A stretch of DNA of 64,000 bases from Emticicia sp965283955. GTDB taxonomy: Bacteria; Bacteroidota; Bacteroidia; Cytophagales; Spirosomataceae. This document shows, in pieces, positions 7,550 through 16,343 of the stretch. The DNA lies in contig CBDIQW010000001.1 of assembly GCA_965283955.1 (NCBI GenBank), positions 2,170,001 through 2,234,000 of the forward strand, given 5' to 3'. The position numbers and the translations under genes are program-made. Position 1 is the first letter of the stretch; each line of letters begins with the position of its first letter. The notes beneath the pieces are model-generated. The model ran no database searches. It worked only from the letters and a program-made list of their open reading frames with translations, and was not told where the DNA came from.

Positions 7550-9643
7550 ATGCAATTTCTTTTTCCGACTTTTCTTTGGGGTTTAACGGCACTTTCGGTG
7601 CCATTGATAATTCATTTATTCAATTTTCGTCGAACCAAGCGAGTATTCTTTACCAATGTGGCATTCTTGAAGGCAGTCGAAACCCAAACGTCTTCGTTTC
7701 GTCGAATCAAGCAATGTCTCATTTTGGCTTCACGGCTTTTGTTCCTTTTGTTTTTGGTTTTGGCATTTGCACAACCTTTTTTACCCGCCAAAAATGCTTC
7801 ACCAAATCGTAGTTCGGGTTTGGGCGTCAATAGCCTTTACCTCGACAACTCGTTGAGTATGCAAAATACTACTGAAAACAAACGCTACCTTGATTTAGCC
7901 GTTACGAAAATTGACGAATTGCTTACATTATTTCGCCAATCTCCTAATATTCAGCTAATTACAAATGATTTTTCGGGCGAAGACCAAGCCGTAACCAACG
8001 GAACAAAAGTAAAAGACCGTCTTACTTCGGTAGGTTTTTCGTCGAATCCACGTACGTTTGAAAGTATTTATAAACGTCAGAATAATCTTGCACAAAAACA
8101 TAACCCAAGTGCCAATAACCAATTCTTTTGGTTTTCTGATTTTCAGAAAAGTACATCGGGCGATTTACGTAAAATCAAGACCGACACACTCAATAAATTA
8201 TTTTTAGTACCAGTTCAAGGCAAGAAAAATCAGAATGTTTTCACTGATTCGGTTTGGTTGGCATCGCCATTCATTCGTGAAATGCAAAATAATATTCTTT
8301 ACGTAAAAGTATTTAATTCGGGCAGCGAAGAAGTAGAAAAATTACCTGTAAAACTATTTATTGACAACGCCCAAGCCTCAACGGCTTCGGTGGATATCGC
8401 TCCGAATGGTTCGGCAACGGCAACGTTTAATTTTACGGTAAAAGACAAAGGTTTTCATCGTGGAAAAGTTTCGTTTGATGACCAACCCATTACTTTCGAT
8501 AATGATTATTATTTCGTGCTAAATGCTTCGCCAACAATTCAGGTTTTGCATCTTTACCAAGAACGCAGTGCGGCAGATTATATCGGAAAAGTTTTCGATA
8601 ACGATAGCCTTTTCAATTACCGAGCATATAGTGCCACAAATGTCGATGTTGGGCAATTTAAAAACGCTAATTTGATAGTTTTGGAAGGGGTAGAAACCGT
8701 AGCAGGAACGTTCCGTGCGAGTCTCGAAGAATTTGTGAGAAATGGTGGAAATCTCTTGATTTTTCCAGCGGCAAGACCCGATGTTACGTCATACAGCCAA
8801 TTTTTGGGCGGATTTGGTATTCAAGGTATCAACCTCAATAATCAACCAGTTTTGGCACAAAGCCAACAAGCAATTGCTGAACCTAACCGGCAAAATCCGT
8901 TTTATATTGATGTGTTTGAACGCACAACTTCGCAAGGCGTAGTCAATACCCCAACAATGCAACCTGCATGGACCTGGAGTGGCGTAGGTGAGAAGATTCT
9001 GACGTTTAAGAATATGCAAAATTTCATTACCTCTACACAGGTTTCGCAGGGGCGTGTGTATGTGTGTGCATCACCACTCGATAAGCCTTACGGAAACTTT
9101 GCCGAACACGCATTTTTTGTACCAACGATGTTTAAAATTGCGTCGATGAGTACAAAACAAGAGCGTGCAGCTTATAATTTCAGTGAAGGAAGCATTAATT
9201 TAGATTTACCAAATGTCAAGAAGAATGCTACTTATAAACTCAAAAATGTTTCGGCTCCGAATAATAAAATTGAGATAATTCCTGTGCAACGAATCGTGGG
9301 AAATACACTTACGTTAGAATTGCCGAAATCCTCGCAACTATCAGATAATCAAGTACTTGAATCGGGCTATTATGAGTTGCAATTAGATGGAAAAACCGAA
9401 AAACTCTTGGCTCTCAACCACGATAATGAAGAATCGAAAATGGATTTTTACTCGCCCGACGAACTAAGAACATTCTTTGCAGAACAAAAAAACATCACAA
9501 TTTTCGATAACCTACTCGACGGAGATTTCGTAAAAACCTTCCAAGAAAGCAATGTAGGCACGCCGCTCTGGAAATACTGCGTAATGCTCGCCTTGGCCTT
9601 TTTATTGATTGAAATTTTGTTGATTCGATTTATGAAGGGATAA
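7550..9643 (+). CDS. BatA-domain membrane protein
   Basis: A 697-residue protein. The N terminus MQFLFPTFLWGLTALSVPLIIHLFNFRRTK, two membrane helices ending near residue 85, and the basic RRTKRVFFTNVAFL between them match the N-terminal BatA domain of the Bacteroidota aerotolerance (Bat) and related proteins. The central part (about 90-660) is mostly beta and extracytoplasmic, with a VWA-like beginning (NSLYLDNSLSMQN) and a glutamine-amidotransferase-like middle (LIVLEGVETVAGTF through GGNLLIFPAARPD). A last helix lies at about 676-694. No other bat genes are adjacent, so the exact role is open. Confidence 0.8.
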   Translation: MQFLFPTFLWGLTALSVPLIIHLFNFRRTKRVFFTNVAFLKAVETQTSSFRRIKQCLILASRLLFLLFLVLAFAQPFLPAKNASPNRSSGLGVNSLYLDNSLSMQNTTENKRYLDLAVTKIDELLTLFRQSPNIQLITNDFSGEDQAVTNGTKVKDRLTSVGFSSNPRTFESIYKRQNNLAQKHNPSANNQFFWFSDFQKSTSGDLRKIKTDTLNKLFLVPVQGKKNQNVFTDSVWLASPFIREMQNNILYVKVFNSGSEEVEKLPVKLFIDNAQASTASVDIAPNGSATATFNFTVKDKGFHRGKVSFDDQPITFDNDYYFVLNASPTIQVLHLYQERSAADYIGKVFDNDSLFNYRAYSATNVDVGQFKNANLIVLEGVETVAGTFRASLEEFVRNGGNLLIFPAARPDVTSYSQFLGGFGIQGINLNNQPVLAQSQQAIAEPNRQNPFYIDVFERTTSQGVVNTPTMQPAWTWSGVGEKILTFKNMQNFITSTQVSQGRVYVCASPLDKPYGNFAEHAFFVPTMFKIASMSTKQERAAYNFSEGSINLDLPNVKKNATYKLKNVSAPNNKIEIIPVQRIVGNTLTLELPKSSQLSDNQVLESGYYELQLDGKTEKLLALNHDNEESKMDFYSPDELRTFFAEQKNITIFDNLLDGDFVKTFQESNVGTPLWKYCVMLALAFLLIEILLIRFMKG

Positions 9644-9652
9644 AAGAATGCT

Positions 9653-9711
9653 GGTACAAGTGTTAAGCGAAGCGTCACTTGTACCTAACAATGATATGCA
9701 GTCTGAGACTG
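9653..9711. repeat. Two adjacent intergenic palindromes
   Basis: GGTACAAGTG at 9653-9662 is the exact inverse of CACTTGTACC at 9676-9685, and CAGTCT at 9699-9704 pairs with AGACTG at 9706-9711. They lie just after the BatA-type gene. The first palindrome shares its GTACAAGT core with the one at 16321-16341, so this may be a REP-like family as well as a possible terminator. Confidence 0.5.
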
Positions 9712-9814
9712 CCAGCGAGGATTATGATACAAATCAGGGAAAATTTGCACCAGTAGCAAAATTTGTTTTTTAGCCTAATTCTCGGTATTTTCGCTAACAA
9801 ACAAAACTACACCT

Positions 9815-10675
9815 ATGAAGAAAATACTTACTTTGCTATTCGTATCAAATTTACTTTTTGCCCAAAACGGTACCGAAATTTTTCTATTAGATATTTCAGA
9901 ATCGGGTGGGAATATTACGCTTTCAAACCCTAAAAATATCACTAATCGAAAAGGCTACGATAATCAACCGTTTTTTCATCCATCACAACCGCTACTTTAT
10001 TATACAGCCATGCACGATGGCCAAACTGATATTTGGTCGTATAATATCAAAACTGGCGTTGGGCTACAAGTAACCAATACCATTGATTCGGAATATTCGC
10101 CGACAGTTACGCCCGATAAAAAATACTTGTCGTGCATCGTTCAGCGAAAATCAAACGGCGACCAAGACTTGGTAAAATACACTATCAAGAATCCGACTGA
10201 AACACAGATGGTTTTTGAATCTCAGAAAACTGGTAAGATTGGTTATCAGGCATGGTTGAATCCAAACGAACTTATTACTTTTGTATTGGGTGAACCACAA
10301 ACGCTTCATTATCAAAACCTTATCACAAAAAAAGACATAGTCGTTGCTGCAAATATTGGGCGTTCGCTGCACCTCATTCCGCAACAAAAAGCTTTTAGCT
10401 TTGTACAACAAATTGATAAAAAGTGGCTAATTCGCACGTTTGACCCTCAAAAAAATACTATTAAGGATATAGCAGAAAGTCATCCTGACTCGGAGCATTA
10501 TAATGCTTGGTTATCAGAGAATATCATTTTTGAAAGCCGAAATACTGATATTTTCAGCTACAATTTAATGACTAAAGAATGGAAAACGGTTACTTTGCCC
10601 GATATGCTTCCGAAAAGAAAAATCAGTCGAATGGAAATAAAAGAAAATAAAATTGCGATTGTGATTGAGGAATAA
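9815..10675 (+). CDS. Secreted TolB-like beta-propeller protein
   Basis: A 286-residue protein with a signal peptide (MKKILTLLFVSNLLFAQ) followed by WD40/PD40-type repeats, for example PLLYYTAMHDGQTDIWSYNIKTG, SEYSPTVTPDKKYLSCIVQ and HYNAWLSENIIFESRNTDIFSYN. The repeats resemble the TolB C-terminal propeller, without the TolB N-terminal domain. It is probably periplasmic or outer-membrane associated. It stands alone between the BatA-type gene and a convergent gene. The molecular role is unknown. Confidence 0.75.
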   Translation: MKKILTLLFVSNLLFAQNGTEIFLLDISESGGNITLSNPKNITNRKGYDNQPFFHPSQPLLYYTAMHDGQTDIWSYNIKTGVGLQVTNTIDSEYSPTVTPDKKYLSCIVQRKSNGDQDLVKYTIKNPTETQMVFESQKTGKIGYQAWLNPNELITFVLGEPQTLHYQNLITKKDIVVAANIGRSLHLIPQQKAFSFVQQIDKKWLIRTFDPQKNTIKDIAESHPDSEHYNAWLSENIIFESRNTDIFSYNLMTKEWKTVTLPDMLPKRKISRMEIKENKIAIVIEE

Positions 10676-10717
10676 AAGAATGGTGCAAATCTTCACCATT
10701 TGCACCATTCTTTTAGA

Positions 10718-12538
10718 TTACTTTGCAACAACTTCAAAAGGCAGATTCAACGACATAATTGTATTTTCCAATGCACTGAGTTCTTCCTTCATTTCTTCAA
10801 TGTATCGCTCAGTTTCGTTTTTGAAAGATGAAACCAACAATTTGTAGTAATCAATTCCAGATAATAGGTTAGTATGAAAAGCTTTAAGTGTCCGCACTTG
10901 TGCCGTTGAAAGGCTTTCAACTTGCTTATTGAGTTGGTTTTTGTAATAATCTACATACAACGCCAATTCATTCACAAACATATTTGGACGTTTCAATGAG
11001 TTTAAAATATTGGTGCGTCCATAAATATGGTCAACCATTTGTTTCAATGAAAATACTCCCGAAAAGTAAGCCAAGTTAGGGCCTGGGCAAATCGTTACGG
11101 CCGTAAGTTTATGAGCAGGATTTATGTCGTGTTTCAACAAGGCCGAAACTCCCAAACCTTCGCACAAACAATCTCTTTGATTAAGAAAATTGATTTTTTC
11201 TGCCTTTTGCTCAGCGGTCATTTCGCTTGCTTCAATTTGCTTTATTTTGGCGTGTAGATATTCACGGGAAGACTCACAAATTGGTTCTTTTGTAAATTCC
11301 GTATTGGTAGAAAGAAACTTTTTATAGCACGGACTGCCCGCACGATTTTTATTGATACGCATCAAGCGTTGTTCTTCACCACTTGTATGTTTAAAATTAT
11401 TGAATGGAACGCCCAATGGTGAGGCATTACTCAAAAAATAATCATCTTTTTGTGCATTAGCCATTTTATTGAGCGTGGTATCATCGACATTGGTAGCTTC
11501 TGGAACTAACAAAAATGGACTCGCCCAGCCAGTACCATCAGCATCATAATATTCGAGCAAGAAATTATCTTCGTTGGCCGTTCCGATACCACCTTGTACC
11601 GTAATTTTCATGGTTGGAATTGATGGAAACGGTGGCATTTCTCGACTAATCAATGCTTGATTGCATATATCGAATACTTCTTTTTGTAAAGTTGCCCGAT
11701 TTTGCTTGAATTCTTCCATGATTGGGCCAAGTAAAAGTCCATCAGTAGCGAAAGCGTGTCCGCCACAGTTTAGTCCCGACTCAATTCTGAATTCCGAAAC
11801 CCACAGACCTTTTTTTGCCAAGATTTTTCCCTGTGTAAGAGCCGAACGATAATCGCTTACCTTCAAGATGATTTTCTTTTTCAAGAAACCTTTTTCATCA
11901 GGGAAAAAGTCGTTGAAAGCATCTATATAACCATACAGACGTGGGTTATAGCCAGCCGAAAAAACAATACTCGAAGTCAAATTGCTTTGTGCATAACCAC
12001 GAAACGACGAAAGAGCATCAGAAAACTCTTTTGGTAGCATTTCACCATTTTCATCGTAGTGCGTTCTATCCACTTTCGACATCACGTTTACATCAATCGA
12101 TCCCGCCTCAATCGCATTGCGGAGTTCGTCCTGCACTTGTTTTTTTACCGAACTATCTTCCAGTTGCAGCATTCCGATGTACATCTGCTTAATTGGAGAA
12201 GTTTCGGGCAGTAGTTCAAAATATTTTGTAATTTCTGAGCCTTCCACGAAAGGTTCTAAGCGTAGTTTTTCTATTTGCTTTTTTATTAATCTGTCCAAAA
12301 GATTTAGGTATTCTGTAATTCTTTTGGCTCGGTAATCCTCCACTTTTTCGGTGATTGGGTCATAGACTTCACCGTTTTCTTTACAGTGAAATTCTCGCAT
12401 TTTTTCAATAAGTTCGTGTTCGATAATCGAAATTACCGAAGAAATGCCAAAACGAGCTACTTTTAGTGGCGTATCAATCGTGAAACCCAAGCCCATTACG
12501 GGAATATGGAAGGTATGTGCAGGAGGTGTTTGTATCAT
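10718..12538 (-). CDS. Large cytosolic protein, unrecognised; possible TIM-barrel oxidoreductase
   Basis: A 606-residue soluble protein with no signal peptide. The N terminus TFHIPVMGLGFTIDTPLKVARFGI, the stretch GLNCGGHAFATDG (about residue 255) and VQGGIGTANEDNFLLEYY followed by ATPFLLVPEAT-like GWASPFLLVPEATN suggest an FMN/TIM-barrel enzyme of the nitronate monooxygenase type, but this is pattern reading only. Residues 400-480 contain cysteines (GSPCYKKFL, EPICESS, QRDCLCEG) that could bind a metal or cluster. The C-terminal ~100 residues are helical. It stands alone with a palindromic operator candidate upstream (12588-12603). Confidence 0.6.
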   Translation of the reverse strand: MIQTPPAHTFHIPVMGLGFTIDTPLKVARFGISSVISIIEHELIEKMREFHCKENGEVYDPITEKVEDYRAKRITEYLNLLDRLIKKQIEKLRLEPFVEGSEITKYFELLPETSPIKQMYIGMLQLEDSSVKKQVQDELRNAIEAGSIDVNVMSKVDRTHYDENGEMLPKEFSDALSSFRGYAQSNLTSSIVFSAGYNPRLYGYIDAFNDFFPDEKGFLKKKIILKVSDYRSALTQGKILAKKGLWVSEFRIESGLNCGGHAFATDGLLLGPIMEEFKQNRATLQKEVFDICNQALISREMPPFPSIPTMKITVQGGIGTANEDNFLLEYYDADGTGWASPFLLVPEATNVDDTTLNKMANAQKDDYFLSNASPLGVPFNNFKHTSGEEQRLMRINKNRAGSPCYKKFLSTNTEFTKEPICESSREYLHAKIKQIEASEMTAEQKAEKINFLNQRDCLCEGLGVSALLKHDINPAHKLTAVTICPGPNLAYFSGVFSLKQMVDHIYGRTNILNSLKRPNMFVNELALYVDYYKNQLNKQVESLSTAQVRTLKAFHTNLLSGIDYYKLLVSSFKNETERYIEEMKEELSALENTIMSLNLPFEVVAK

Positions 12539-12587
12539 TGCTTAGTCAGAAAATTTGACAAAGCAACGTAAATTCTACCAACCGAAA

Positions 12588-12603
12588 CATGACATTTGTC
12601 ATG
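12588..12603. promoter_or_regulatory. Operator-like palindrome upstream of the 606-residue gene
   Basis: CATGACA and TGTCATG form 7-bp inverted arms around TT, 50-65 bases before the start codon at 12538 on the minus strand. The size and position suit a dimeric regulator site. No regulator can be named. Confidence 0.35.
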
Positions 12604-12621
12604 GATTGGATTTTTAGCTGG

Positions 12622-12664
12622 AAAAACAAAAGCCGTTCAAGAATCACATTCTTAAACGGCTTTA
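12622..12664 (-). terminator. Intrinsic terminator
   Basis: AAAGCCGTT (12629-12637) pairs with AACGGCTTT (12655-12663), the stem being extended by AAGAAT/ATTCTT. On the minus strand the hairpin is followed by TTGTTTTTC. It closes the DUF6934-like/small-ORF pair. Confidence 0.85.
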
Positions 12665-12687
12665 TTTGTGTATCAAAAGTAAAGTTC

Positions 12688-12828
12688 TTAGAAAGATAAT
12701 TTTACTTTTTTTATAAAATCATTAGCTTTCTTATGTTTTGCATCAAATGCAGCATCTAAAGATGTATAAATTTCTTTTTTTTCTACATTTTTGACTTTGA
12801 TTTCTTGGGTTTGATTTACTGTTTTCAT
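12688..12828 (-). CDS. Very small basic protein paired with the DUF6934-like gene
   Basis: A 46-residue ORF reading MKTVNQTQEIKVKNVEKKEI, then YTSLDAAFDAKHKKANDFIK, then KVKLSF. It is rich in lysine and helical in its second half. It begins 9 bases after the stop of the 147-residue gene and is followed by a clear terminator, which argues for a real translated partner. The family is not recognised. The two-gene layout recalls small toxin-antitoxin-like modules, but nothing in the sequence proves that. Confidence 0.55.
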   Translation of the reverse strand: MKTVNQTQEIKVKNVEKKEIYTSLDAAFDAKHKKANDFIKKVKLSF

Positions 12829-12837
12829 AATACTAAA

Positions 12838-13281
12838 TCAATTATTTCTTAAAAAAATCAAGAAGGCATCATAATTCTTATCTCTTTGAAAAGGCTCATT
12901 TACCCAATTAGAAATACCATGAATGATGTAAAATAGTTCCGCTTGACTCAAGTATTTGCTTATAATACCTCTATAAAGCCTTGTTCTTGATGCACTGCTA
13001 CCCATAAATAGAACTTTGGCTTTGGGTTGGAATGTTAGAAATACCTGTATGGTTTTTATAACGGTTGAAATGATTGTTTCCATATCACCATTGTCACTTA
13101 CGCTCATGTCATCAAAAGTCCCGTCTTCTTTTACATCAACGAGAGCAAGATTATAAAGGTTGGGGATTTCTATCTCTCTAAATTCAATCGCCTTTCTAAT
13201 AATTTTCTTTGAACTAACGCTTTCAAATTCAAAACGATGTCCATTTTCAAGAACTTTGAAAGGATATGAAGGTTTATCCAT
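12838..13281 (-). CDS. DUF6934-like protein
   Basis: A 147-residue soluble protein, MDKPSYPFKVLENGHRFEFESVSS at the start, with a central VLFMGSSASRTRLYRGIISKYL stretch (about residues 97-118) that fits my memory of the Bacteroidota DUF6934 family. No membrane segment or signal is seen. It lies just downstream of korB on the same strand (22-base gap) but is probably an accessory insertion rather than part of the redox pathway. The small ORF behind it may form a functional pair with it. The function is unknown. Confidence 0.6.
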   Translation of the reverse strand: MDKPSYPFKVLENGHRFEFESVSSKKIIRKAIEFREIEIPNLYNLALVDVKEDGTFDDMSVSDNGDMETIISTVIKTIQVFLTFQPKAKVLFMGSSASRTRLYRGIISKYLSQAELFYIIHGISNWVNEPFQRDKNYDAFLIFLRNN

Positions 13282-13303
13282 GTTTAAAGTATTTATGAAA
13301 AAA

Positions 13304-14350
13304 CTACCTCAAACTCTGATTCAAAGCCTCCAAAGCATCAACACCTGGGCAAAGGAGGTCTTCTTTGAGTGTATTCAATGGAGTTTTGGTTGTTTGAAGC
13401 ACATCATGCAAAGCATTGGTATTTGGCTCGATGTAAATCAATCCTGTCAAGATTTCGCCTTTTTCTTTTGAATTTTGAATGGCATTCATTGCCGAAAGTT
13501 TATCTTCTGGATTCCATCCTTGATGCAATTTTTGCAAATGTAATGCCGAACCATCGTGAAGAGTTACTTCTTTGGCATCATCATAACTTGCCGTAATTTC
13601 TTCCATTACTGGCACAAAATCTACGGTTGAAGTAGCTTCGATATGCTCACGAACATAATCGTAAGACTTGGTAGAACCTACGTTATTATTGAAAGTTACA
13701 CAAGGAGAAATGACATCAATCAAAGCGAAACCTGGGTGAGAGATAGCAGCTTTGATGAGCGGAATCAACTGAGTTTTATCGCCCGAGAAGCTACGAGCTA
13801 CAAAAGTTGCCCCCAGTTCAAGCCCTAAACCCACTAAATCAATGGCATTAAAGAGATTTGTTGAGCCAGCTTTACTTTTCGAGCCATTGTCTGCCGTGGC
13901 AGAATCTTGTCCTTTCGTAAGACCGTAGCAACCGTTATTCATTACCACATAAACCATATTAAGGTTACGGCGAATGGCGTGGACAAACTGCCCCATACCG
14001 ATAGAAGCCGAGTCTCCATCACCCGAAACCCCGAAGTAAACTAAGTCACGGTTGGCGAGATATGCACCCGTTGCCACCGAAGGCATACGTCCGTGGACTG
14101 AATTAAAACCGTGCGAGTTCCCAAGAAAATAAGCTGGAGTTTTTGATGAACAACCAATGCCCGAAAGTTTGGCGATTCGGTGTGGCTCAACCGACAACTC
14201 AAAACAAGCTTGGGCGATTGCTCCACTGATAGAATCGTGTCCGCAACCAGCACAAAGTGTTGATAAAGCTCCTTCGTAGTCTTTTTTAGTAAAATTTATT
14301 TTGTTTTTTGGCAAATCTGGATGCCTAAAGGTCGGACGAACGTATGTCAT
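13304..14350 (-). CDS. korB: 2-oxoacid:ferredoxin oxidoreductase, beta subunit
   Basis: The 348-residue thiamine-diphosphate-binding subunit. Early motif TLCAGCGHDSISGAI (about residues 31-45), then the ThDP/Mg motif GDGDSASIGMGQFVHA with MNNGCYGLTKGQ. Length suits KorB-type proteins. It partners with the fused gamma-alpha subunit encoded just upstream on the same strand. The enzyme oxidises 2-oxoglutarate (or another 2-oxoacid) to the acyl-CoA with ferredoxin as acceptor; the substrate cannot be told from sequence. Confidence 0.9.
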   Translation of the reverse strand: MTYVRPTFRHPDLPKNKINFTKKDYEGALSTLCAGCGHDSISGAIAQACFELSVEPHRIAKLSGIGCSSKTPAYFLGNSHGFNSVHGRMPSVATGAYLANRDLVYFGVSGDGDSASIGMGQFVHAIRRNLNMVYVVMNNGCYGLTKGQDSATADNGSKSKAGSTNLFNAIDLVGLGLELGATFVARSFSGDKTQLIPLIKAAISHPGFALIDVISPCVTFNNNVGSTKSYDYVREHIEATSTVDFVPVMEEITASYDDAKEVTLHDGSALHLQKLHQGWNPEDKLSAMNAIQNSKEKGEILTGLIYIEPNTNALHDVLQTTKTPLNTLKEDLLCPGVDALEALNQSLR

Positions 14351-14385
14351 ATTTATGATTTACGATTTATGAATTACGATTTACG
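14351..14385. repeat. Short degenerate direct repeats between korA and korB
   Basis: The stretch consists of near-repeats of ATTTACG/ATTTATG/ATTACG right before korB. It belongs to a class of AT-rich intergenic word repeats that recurs elsewhere in the window with other words. Confidence 0.4.
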
Positions 14386-14474
14386 AATGTTAGTTCGTTT
14401 ATAGGCAATTCTTTATGTAAAATTTAGACGCTTTAATGAATATTTGATAAACTGTTTTTAGATGCAATCCAAAA

Positions 14475-16272
14475 CTAAGCAATAGTCAGATTTTTACTAA
14501 TTTCTTTCACAATTTTATCAGCCGTAATTGGCATTCCGTCATAATTCAAGACACGAATCAATTTCTTAGGATTGATTTCGAGTTCATTGATAAGCAACGA
14601 ACGCATTTGGGCATCACGGTTTTGCTCAATCACAAAAACAACCTCGTGGTCTTCGATGAATTGTTCCACGTCTTTATTGAATGGAAAAGCTTTCAGTTGC
14701 ATTGCATCAAGTACCACGTCTTGTTCACGCAATAAATCAATGGCCTCTTCTGACGAATAAGTGGAAGTTCCGAAGAAAATCACGCCCAATGGACTCATAT
14801 TTTTCTCTTGGTAGAAATATGGTTTCGGCACAAGGTCTTTGGCGGTATCCCATTTTTTCTCCAAACGTTGCATATTTCTTACGTAAACTGCACTATCTTC
14901 GGTATAAACTGCATATTCGTCACGAGAAGTACCACGAGTAAAATACGAACCTTTGGTTGGGTGCGTACCTGGGTAAGTTCGGTACGGAATACCATCGCCA
15001 TCAGAATCTAAGTAACGCCCGAAACGCCCCATATTTTCTAACTCTTCGGCCGTATAAACTTTTCCTCGGTCGTATTTACGGTCAGGATTCCACTCGAAAG
15101 GCTCGCTCATGTGGTCGTTCATTCCTAAATCTAAGTCGGTCAAAACGATGATTGGAGTTTGTAGTCTTTCGGCCAAATCGAAAGCATCAGTCGTTAATTC
15201 AAAACAATCTTTTGGATTACTTGGGAAAAGTAAAACGTGTTTTGTATCGCCATGCGAAGCATAAGCTGAAATTGTAATATCCGATTGTTGTGTACGAGTT
15301 GGCATACCCGTTGAAGGCCAGTACGTTGCACATCAATCAAAACTGCTGGAATTTCAGCAAAATAGCCTAAACCCAAAAATTCGTTCATCAACGAAACCCC
15401 TGACCAGAAGTGGCAGTAAATGACCTCGCACCGTTCCAGTTTGCACCGATAACCATACCGATTGCCGCTAACTCATCTTCTGCTTGAACGATTGCGTAGT
15501 TTTTCTCGCCAGTTTCTTTATCCGTACGGAATTTCTTGGCGTATTTTTCAAACTTCTCAACAACCGAAGTCGATGGCGTGATTGGATACCAAGCTGCTAC
15601 GGTTGCTCCTGCATAAACAGCACCGAGTCCGCACGCTCCGTTTCCATCAAACATGATTCGATTGCCTACTAAATCACGTCTTTCTACTCGAATATCAAGT
15701 GGGTAGCTAAAGTTTTCTTTTACGTAATTAACTCCTAATTGCAAAGCTTGAACGTTGGCAGGAATGAGTTTCTCTTTGCCTTTAAATTGCTCGGCCAAGA
15801 GTTGTTCCAAAACCGCAAACTCAATATCCAATAGAGCCGATAATGCTCCTACATAAATAATGTTTTTGAATAATTGGCGTTGTCGAGGGTCGGTGTATTG
15901 TTCCATACAAATACCCATCAACGGAATACCCAAATACGTTATGTCTTCACGAATATACTCTTTGTGTAGAGGTTTGGTGCTATCATACATAAAATATCCG
16001 CCAGAACGCACACTTTGTACATCTTTCAACATACTTTGTGGATTGACCGAAACCATCAAATCAATGCCTTCACGGCGGCCTAAATAGCCTTTTTCGCTTA
16101 TCCTTACTTCATACCAAGTAGGTAAGCCTTGAATATTCGATGGGAAAATGTTTTTTGGTGTAACAGGAATTCCCATTCTAAATATAGCTTTTGCAAACAT
16201 CCCATTGGCACTGGCCGAACCAGTACCGTTGACATTGGCAAAGCGTACTACAAAATCGTTAACTTTTGACAT
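14475..16272 (-). pseudogene. korA: 2-oxoacid:ferredoxin oxidoreductase, fused gamma-alpha subunit (two frameshifts)
   Basis: Three frames together encode one ~599-residue KorA: residues 1-294 from 16272 (gamma domain, MSKVNDFVVRFANVNGTGSAS, then alpha domain GNGACGLGAVYAGATVAAWYPITPS), a middle piece NEFLGLGYFAEIPAVLIDVQRTG, and MPTRTQQSDITISAYASHGD to the end at 14475. The breaks lie in a G4 run (15397-15400 on the opposite strand; five restore GQGVSLMNEF) and in GGCC at 15316-15319 (one more C restores GPSTGMPTRTQ). Two homopolymer breaks in an otherwise intact conserved enzyme next to intact korB point to sequence error rather than decay. Confidence 0.85.
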
Positions 16273-16320
16273 ATAAATATTCTCAAAAAAGAGGAAATTT
16301 CAATTAGTTTTTTGTCTTCG

Positions 16321-16341
16321 GTACAAGTCAGAGACTTGTGC
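16321..16341. repeat. Small palindrome downstream of the GltD-like gene
   Basis: GTACAAGTC at 16321-16329 pairs with GACTTGTGC at 16333-16341 (one G-T type mismatch). It lies between the GltD-like gene and korA and shares a core with the palindrome at 9653-9685. Confidence 0.4.
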
Positions 16342-16343
16342 TA

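Noticed and set aside
7516..7830. ORFs overlapping the start of the BatA-type gene on both strands
   Set aside because: They are shadow frames of the strongly patterned BatA N terminus.
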